NCBI GenBank assembly: GCA_017652705.1
Contig: JAGCAM010000080.1
Span: 1-61,015 of the forward strand
DNA: 61,015 bases
Source: Kiritimatiellia bacterium
Lineage (GTDB): Bacteria > Verrucomicrobiota > Kiritimatiellia > RFP12 > UBA1067
Reading direction: 5' to 3'
Below are positions 60,955-61,015 of this stretch, one piece after another. The notes under the pieces were generated by a model. The model saw only the letters and a list, made by a program, of their open reading frames with translations. It ran no database searches and had not been told where the DNA came from. Each line of letters opens with the position of its first letter. Position 1 is the stretch's first letter. The position numbers and the translations under genes are program-made.

Positions 60955-61015
60955 TTGTCCTCTCTGACTAGTCTTCGCTATAATGCGAAGTCCTTACACC
61001 AACCAGAAAGGACAA
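60955..61015 (+). promoter_or_regulatory. Plus-strand promoter, palindromic operator-like site and RBS for a gene beyond the window
   Basis: -35 TTGTCC (60955-60960), 18-base spacer, -10 TATAAT (60979-60984). CTTCGC and GCGAAG flank the -10 as a perfect 6-bp inverted repeat (60973-60990), an operator-like placement. A Shine-Dalgarno AGAAAGGAC ends at 61014, so a start codon should follow within a few bases of the window end. It is the only plus-strand transcription signal seen and is divergent from dnaE. Confidence 0.65.

Overview
The window is a 61-kb, GC-rich stretch of bacterial chromosome in which every recognisable gene (about 48 protein genes, two tRNAs and several gene remnants) is on the minus strand. 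The only plus-strand signal is a promoter and ribosome binding site at the extreme right edge, for a gene that starts outside the window. The gene content suggests an anaerobic, glycan-degrading member of the PVC group, probably Kiritimatiellota or Lentisphaerota. Reasons: a four-subunit ferredoxin-dependent 2-oxoacid oxidoreductase, a rubredoxin, secreted DUF4838/SGNH/GH95-like proteins, very large LamG/repeat surface proteins, InlB-type repeats and a PilB/PilT motor cluster. That placement is inference; there is no rRNA gene to fix it.

Layout, left to right (genes read right to left). 1-5 kb: truncated thiD, a GH2 hydrolase remnant and a 1456-residue surface protein. 5-10 kb: tRNA-Gln, then the operon aminotransferase, unknown exported protein, ispE, and a proline/alanine-rich exported protein. 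10-17 kb: ferredoxin and 2-oxoacid oxidoreductase alpha, beta and gamma, an arginine-rich zinc-finger protein, and pheT, nearly all overlapping. 17-20 kb: Tat-exported metallophosphoesterase, GH95-like hydrolase, tRNA-Leu. 20-23.5 kb: argG-grpE-dnaJ. 23.5-29.5 kb: DUF4838 protein and two SGNH hydrolases with flanking remnants. 29.6-33 kb: cation:proton antiporter, small membrane protein, exonuclease. 33-38.5 kb: PilB-PilT-PilB ATPases in one-base-overlap coupling, followed by an orphan peptide-transporter permease. 38.5-42 kb: der, orphan potD-like lipoprotein, thioredoxin/InlB-repeat protein. 42-49.5 kb: comM, unknown, yraN, recA, DUF2851, nadK, uridine-kinase-like protein and uppP, tightly packed. 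49.6-54 kb: orphan OmpR-type regulator, 45-residue rubredoxin, N-acetylglucosaminidase, serS, NYN-LOTUS protein. 54.5-61 kb: eno, rpmA, rplU, dnaE.

The observations most worth pursuing are these. (1) serS is full length but carries an in-frame TAG at codon 354, just before motif 3. (2) Four CTTAAG boxes at an exact 11-bp period lie between an OmpR-type regulator gene and comM. (3) An 18-bp-stem hairpin begins almost at the predicted +1 of the rplU mRNA. (4) A recurrent TG-N-TATAAT extended -10 promoter sits so close to the start codons of nadK, dnaE and a DnaQ-like exonuclease that their mRNAs should be leaderless. (5) A set of truncated pieces of glycan-degrading and surface proteins suggests continuing loss of that repertoire. 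No CRISPR array, insertion sequence, integrase, prophage or rRNA was found.
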